Positions 60,948-64,000 of a DNA stretch of 64,000 bases are shown in pieces. Source of the stretch: an uncultured Lachnospiraceae bacterium (GTDB taxonomy: Bacteria; Bacillota; Clostridia; Lachnospirales; Lachnospiraceae); NCBI GenBank assembly GCA_947650005.1, contig CANSTU010000010.1, positions 1 to 64,000 on the forward strand. The letters are read 5' to 3'. Each line of letters starts with the position of its first letter. The first letter of the stretch is position 1. The translations under genes and the position numbers were made by a program. Below the pieces are notes generated by a model. It searched no databases, was not told the origin of the DNA, and saw only the letters and a program-made list of their open reading frames with translations.

Positions 60948-62657
60948 CTACTTCTCCAATAAATACCCGTTTATATTGATGACCACATATCCTTCCCGTT
61001 CCAAATCATATCGGAATGCCAGGCTGTTCACCTGCAGCCAAATATCCTCGTCCAGACGGATTCTCTGGTTTTCTTGAAGCCACCCATCCATTTCCCCTTC
61101 CGCCTCTTCGCAGGACGCATCCCTCCACCGCTCCAGACAGGGCCTTAAATATCCCTCCAGATCGAACGTGGCGCTCACATCCTCTCCTACCGTTAAGGTA
61201 TAGCCCTCCAGATCGATAATGGTATCGTTCTCCGCCCGGGTGTTTTCCCGCAAAGGATAGAGACTGCGAAAACCTTCCACATCCACGGGTACTGGGGGAA
61301 CGTCCGCAGTAAAACAGATCAGCGTTTCCTCACTTCCATATTCTCCCTCCTCCAGCAGACGAACCTGCTCCTTTCGCTCCCCTGTCAAAGAGTCCAGATA
61401 CTGCTTCCCAGCCGGATCCTTCTTCAGATAGGCATAGGCGCCCAGCAGCCGGAGCCTCTCGTCTTCCGTCAGCTGTTCCTCTGGTTTCTCCAGGAGCCGT
61501 TCCAAATCGCTCCTTTGGCTGTTTCGGGAAACGGCATACATGTTCACGCCCGGCAGCAGGGCTGCTGCGAAAACGAGCGCCGCCCCAGCAAGCAGCAGCC
61601 GTCCCAGCCGCTGCCTGCGAAAATGGTATACCCCCAGATACAGCAGCTCAAAGACGCAAAAAGCCATTCCCGCATAGCGTGACGGCGTGACGCCGTTTCC
61701 GGCAATGCGGATTCCCATACAATAGCACTGCAGAAAAATCAACGGAAAAAAGAGATAGGGCATTTTCATGCTGACACCCAGCAGCGGGTTTTTCTCCTGG
61801 TATCTGGAGTTCATGGTCCAGACCGGCACGCCTATCACAAACAGCGCAGTGAGGATAGGAAACACCTCATTGGACGGCATATCCCATAGAATGAGGATTT
61901 TGATCACATAAGCATAGATGATCACGAAAACGCAGCCCACCAGTCCGGTTAAGACGTATTTGATCAGCGCTTCTTCCAGAATACTCCCCCTTCTATCCGT
62001 CTTTTCAGGCTCCTTCGGCACACTCAAGCTCCTCAAAAGCCCGGACAGAAATACGAATCCGAACAGAAGGCACTGCGTCTGCATTATGATTTCAAAGTCC
62101 TGCAGGAAAAACACGTCGAATAGACTGCATAAAATACTCAGAACCATACTGCAGCCAACCACGAGGACCGTATATAGAATACCTGTGCGCAGCGCACCGC
62201 TAAACAAATGCACCAGATACGCTTCCGGCGTCATCCCACTTTGTCGCAGCAAACAATAGAAAGCCAGAAGATACAGAATGGGAAAATAGCATAGGGCGTA
62301 ACGTCCCATATATGCCTGGAGCATTTCCGCTTCCATACCCCAGATCATCCCCTCTTCCTCCAGGGACAAGATCCAGGTAAACAGCCCTCCGTGAAGCCCG
62401 CAGACCAGATAGAGGAGAGAGCGAAACGGATCCCGAATTCTTTCCCGGCCCATCATTCGGAGCAAAGCTTCCGTAAAAAATGCGCCTGACCCCAATGAAA
62501 TCAGGAAAAACATCCCTTCCTCTGGGAGTTCTACGGAAAACAGCATCGCCATGTACAGAGAGCCGAACCATACGGACAACTGCGTTAAAGGAAAAAGGGC
62601 GAGGGAGGCCTTCCCGCTTCTCACCGCGGCCCGAATCCATACCGTATATTTTCTCAT
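60948..62657 (-). CDS. DUF4153-domain membrane protein
   Basis: The 569-residue protein has about eleven transmembrane helices (residues 15-385) and an extracytoplasmic C-terminal part (about 395-569), in line with DUF4153 proteins of unknown function. The segment GVTPSRYAGMAFCVFELL in the helix before the tail fits the family. The ATG at 62657 overlaps the TGA that would end the ancestral reading frame of the upstream YgiQ gene (ATGA), implying former or present coupling; an in-frame ATG eight codons earlier lies within the repeat tail. Confidence 0.75.
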   Translation of the reverse strand: MRKYTVWIRAAVRSGKASLALFPLTQLSVWFGSLYMAMLFSVELPEEGMFFLISLGSGAFFTEALLRMMGRERIRDPFRSLLYLVCGLHGGLFTWILSLEEEGMIWGMEAEMLQAYMGRYALCYFPILYLLAFYCLLRQSGMTPEAYLVHLFSGALRTGILYTVLVVGCSMVLSILCSLFDVFFLQDFEIIMQTQCLLFGFVFLSGLLRSLSVPKEPEKTDRRGSILEEALIKYVLTGLVGCVFVIIYAYVIKILILWDMPSNEVFPILTALFVIGVPVWTMNSRYQEKNPLLGVSMKMPYLFFPLIFLQCYCMGIRIAGNGVTPSRYAGMAFCVFELLYLGVYHFRRQRLGRLLLAGAALVFAAALLPGVNMYAVSRNSQRSDLERLLEKPEEQLTEDERLRLLGAYAYLKKDPAGKQYLDSLTGERKEQVRLLEEGEYGSEETLICFTADVPPVPVDVEGFRSLYPLRENTRAENDTIIDLEGYTLTVGEDVSATFDLEGYLRPCLERWRDASCEEAEGEMDGWLQENQRIRLDEDIWLQVNSLAFRYDLEREGYVVININGYLLEK

Positions 62658-62695
62658 TCCTCTTTTTCCGGTTTTCTCCATTCCGTCTTCCTTCC

Positions 62696-63052
62696 CGAGA
62701 CCATTCCTCTTTTAGCCTTCCCTCCAGTTACGGACGTCTACTTTCTCGAAACCGCTCTTCCTTTGGCCTTTCCTCTGGTCACCGGCGTCTGCTTTCCCAA
62801 CCCCGTTCCTCCTTTGGCCTTTCCTCCGGTTACAGACGTCTACTTTCTCGAAACCGCTCTTCCTTTGGCCTTTCCTCTGGTCACCGGCGTCTGCTTTCCC
62901 AACCCCGTTTCTCCTTTGGCCTTTCCTCTGGTCACCGGCGTCTGCTTTCCCAGACCCGTTCCTCCTTTGGCCTTCCCTCCGGTTACAGACGTCTGCTTTC
63001 CCGAGGCCATTCCTCTTTTAGCTTTCCCTCCAGTTATGGCCGTCTGCTTTCC
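62696..63052 (-). repeat. 51-bp tandem repeat encoding the C-terminal tail of YgiQ
   Basis: Seven 51-bp units encode the 17-residue pattern GKQT-x-(I/V)-T-x-GKAK-x5. A degenerate extra unit precedes them. TAG replaces the CAG glutamine codon in the fifth and seventh units (62840-62842 and 62738-62740). Past both TAGs the frame stays open and ends with TGA at 62654-62656, overlapping the next gene's ATG. Confidence 0.9.
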
Positions 63053-64000
63053 CGAGACCGTTCCTCTTTTGGTCCCGCCACCGGTTTCCATCTTTGATTT
63101 TGGGGAAGCCTTACCGTTTCTTGTTCTTTCTCCATTTCCGTGCGCAGGCTTTCCCTGGCGCTCTGCATTCTTTCTCTTTTTTCTGCTATCTTCTTCCAGC
63201 CGCTTTCTCGGCCGGATGAGACATTCCTTTCCATATCCGATCAAATCCTCTCGGCCCGCCTTTATCAGGGCCTCATGAACCAAATCGTAGTTCTTGGGAT
63301 TTCTGTACTGAATCAGGGCACGCTGCATGGCCTTCTCGTGGGGATTTTGGCACACATAGACCTTCTTGTTGTCTCGAGGATCGATTTGGGTATAATACAT
63401 GACCGTGGACATGGTGGATGGCGTGGGATAGAAGTCCTGCACCTGTTCAGGCATGTAACCCAGATCCCGCAGATATTCCGCCAGTTCCACCGCCTCCTTC
63501 AGGGTTGAGCCGGGATGAGAGCTCATCAGATAGGGAACGAGGAACTGCTTTTTTCCAAGACGATCATTGAACTGCCTGTATTTACGTACAAAACGCTCAT
63601 AGACCGCATTTTCCGGTTTTCCCATCCTGCAAAGCACCGCGTCGGAAATATGCTCCGGGGCCACCTTCAGCTGGCCGCTCACGTGATGCTCCACCAGTTC
63701 CCGGAAAAAGGTATCGTCCGGATCCGCCAACAGATAATCGAACCGAATCCCGGAACGAATGAACACCTTTTTCACGCCGGGCAGGGCGCGCAGCTTCCGC
63801 AGCAGCTCCAGATAATCCGAATGGTCCGCTTCCAGGCTGGGACAGGGTTTGGGAAAGAGGCACTGCCGGCCTTTACATACACCCCTCCTCAGCTGCTGGC
63901 TGCAGGCAGGCGCACGGAAGTTGGCCGTGGGGCCCCCCACGTCGTGGATATAGCCCTTGAAATCCGGATGGCACACGAGCTGCCCCGCCTCCTCCAGCAG
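62840..64000 (-). CDS. YgiQ-family radical SAM protein, C-terminal part (runs off the window)
   Basis: Only the C-terminal ~386 codons are in the window; the frame is open to the right edge. The YgiQ signature [11 protein letters not shown] is followed by a Cys-rich stretch ([21 protein letters not shown] in parts) and the conserved [18 protein letters not shown] and [12 protein letters not shown] segments. The radical SAM Cys motif would be outside the window. The function of YgiQ is not established. After the folded part comes a basic linker and a 17-residue tandem repeat tail cut short by TAG. Confidence 0.9.
   Translation of the reverse strand: MLEEAGQLVCHPDFKGYIHDVGGPTANFRAPACSQQLRRGVCKGRQCLFPKPCPSLEADHSDYLELLRKLRALPGVKKVFIRSGIRFDYLLADPDDTFFRELVEHHVSGQLKVAPEHISDAVLCRMGKPENAVYERFVRKYRQFNDRLGKKQFLVPYLMSSHPGSTLKEAVELAEYLRDLGYMPEQVQDFYPTPSTMSTVMYYTQIDPRDNKKVYVCQNPHEKAMQRALIQYRNPKNYDLVHEALIKAGREDLIGYGKECLIRPRKRLEEDSRKKRKNAERQGKPAHGNGERTRNGKASPKSKMETGGGTKRGTVSGKQTAITGGKAKRGMASGKQTSVTGGKAKGGTGLGKQTPVTRGKAKGETGLGKQTPVTRGKAKGRAVSRK

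Overview
The window comes from a Gram-positive anaerobe of the class Clostridia, most likely family Lachnospiraceae. This is inferred from gene content and order; no 16S rRNA or other marker is present. The signs are the Firmicutes-type flagellar/chemotaxis cluster (FliY, CheC, CheD, CheV, FlbD, FlhO/FlhP-type rod proteins), the era-yqzL-recO order, a large 2-hydroxyacyl-CoA dehydratase activase, an [FeFe] hydrogenase with a NuoF/GltD-type partner, VanW, ECF-type BioY, and sigma-A-like promoters. Nearly all genes lie on the minus strand. No tRNA, rRNA, CRISPR, intact insertion sequence or prophage was recognised.

Layout: (1) 1-7,070, minus strand: an M16C metallopeptidase, a DUF4349 lipoprotein, era, a yqzL-like gene and recO, ending in a terminator and a long palindrome. 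(2) 7,071-10,912: bioY with a good BirA-type operator over its promoter, then a rhomboid-like protein, a degenerate sigma-70 homologue lacking region 4, and a small unknown partner. (3) 10,987-18,493: the giant dehydratase activase and a VanW protein on the plus strand, then a MATE pump and a small coiled-coil protein on the minus strand. (4) 18,806-44,842: one apparent 26-kb flagellar/chemotaxis operon of 30 genes running from flgB to cheV behind a single sigma-A-like promoter. It supplies the basal body, export gate, motor, switch, hook, sigma-D and part of the chemotaxis adaptation system. flgC is displaced from flgB-fliE to sit between cheY and fliY; fliL, flhF and flhG are missing from their usual places. 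(5) 45,091-46,227: a FliD-like protein behind a probable sigma-D promoter. (6) 46,245-49,954: an NAD(P)-linked [FeFe] hydrogenase pair. (7) 50,169-54,040: ispF, a P-loop protein, an unknown Lys-rich protein and cardiolipin synthase. (8) 54,386-58,943: a sugar cassette (ROK regulator, zinc polyol/alcohol dehydrogenase, D-allulose/D-psicose 3-epimerase-like enzyme) with a divergent LacI regulator. (9) 59,112-64,000: a radical SAM protein, a short-chain dehydrogenase, a DUF4153 membrane protein and the C-terminal part of a YgiQ radical SAM protein with a tandem-repeat tail.

The most unusual signal is a family of about 14 short hairpin repeats, all in the minus-strand orientation. Each unit reads roughly TGATTTG-TATGCGCGC-(T/A/C)AAA-GCGCGC-AGATGGGAGC in the sense direction. 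In five of six places the 3' end of the unit supplies the Shine-Dalgarno sequence a few bases before a start codon (DUF4349 protein, M16 peptidase, sigma-like protein, P-loop protein, epimerase). Two of these are four-fold tandem arrays with a ~61-66 nt period. Stem sequences differ between units but remain paired. In several units a short leader reading frame ends at a stop codon placed in the hairpin loop. A second, unrelated family (two ~130-nt two-hairpin elements at 1.3 and 8.3 kb) and two long palindromes with ACAAACGCATGAATG ends are also present.
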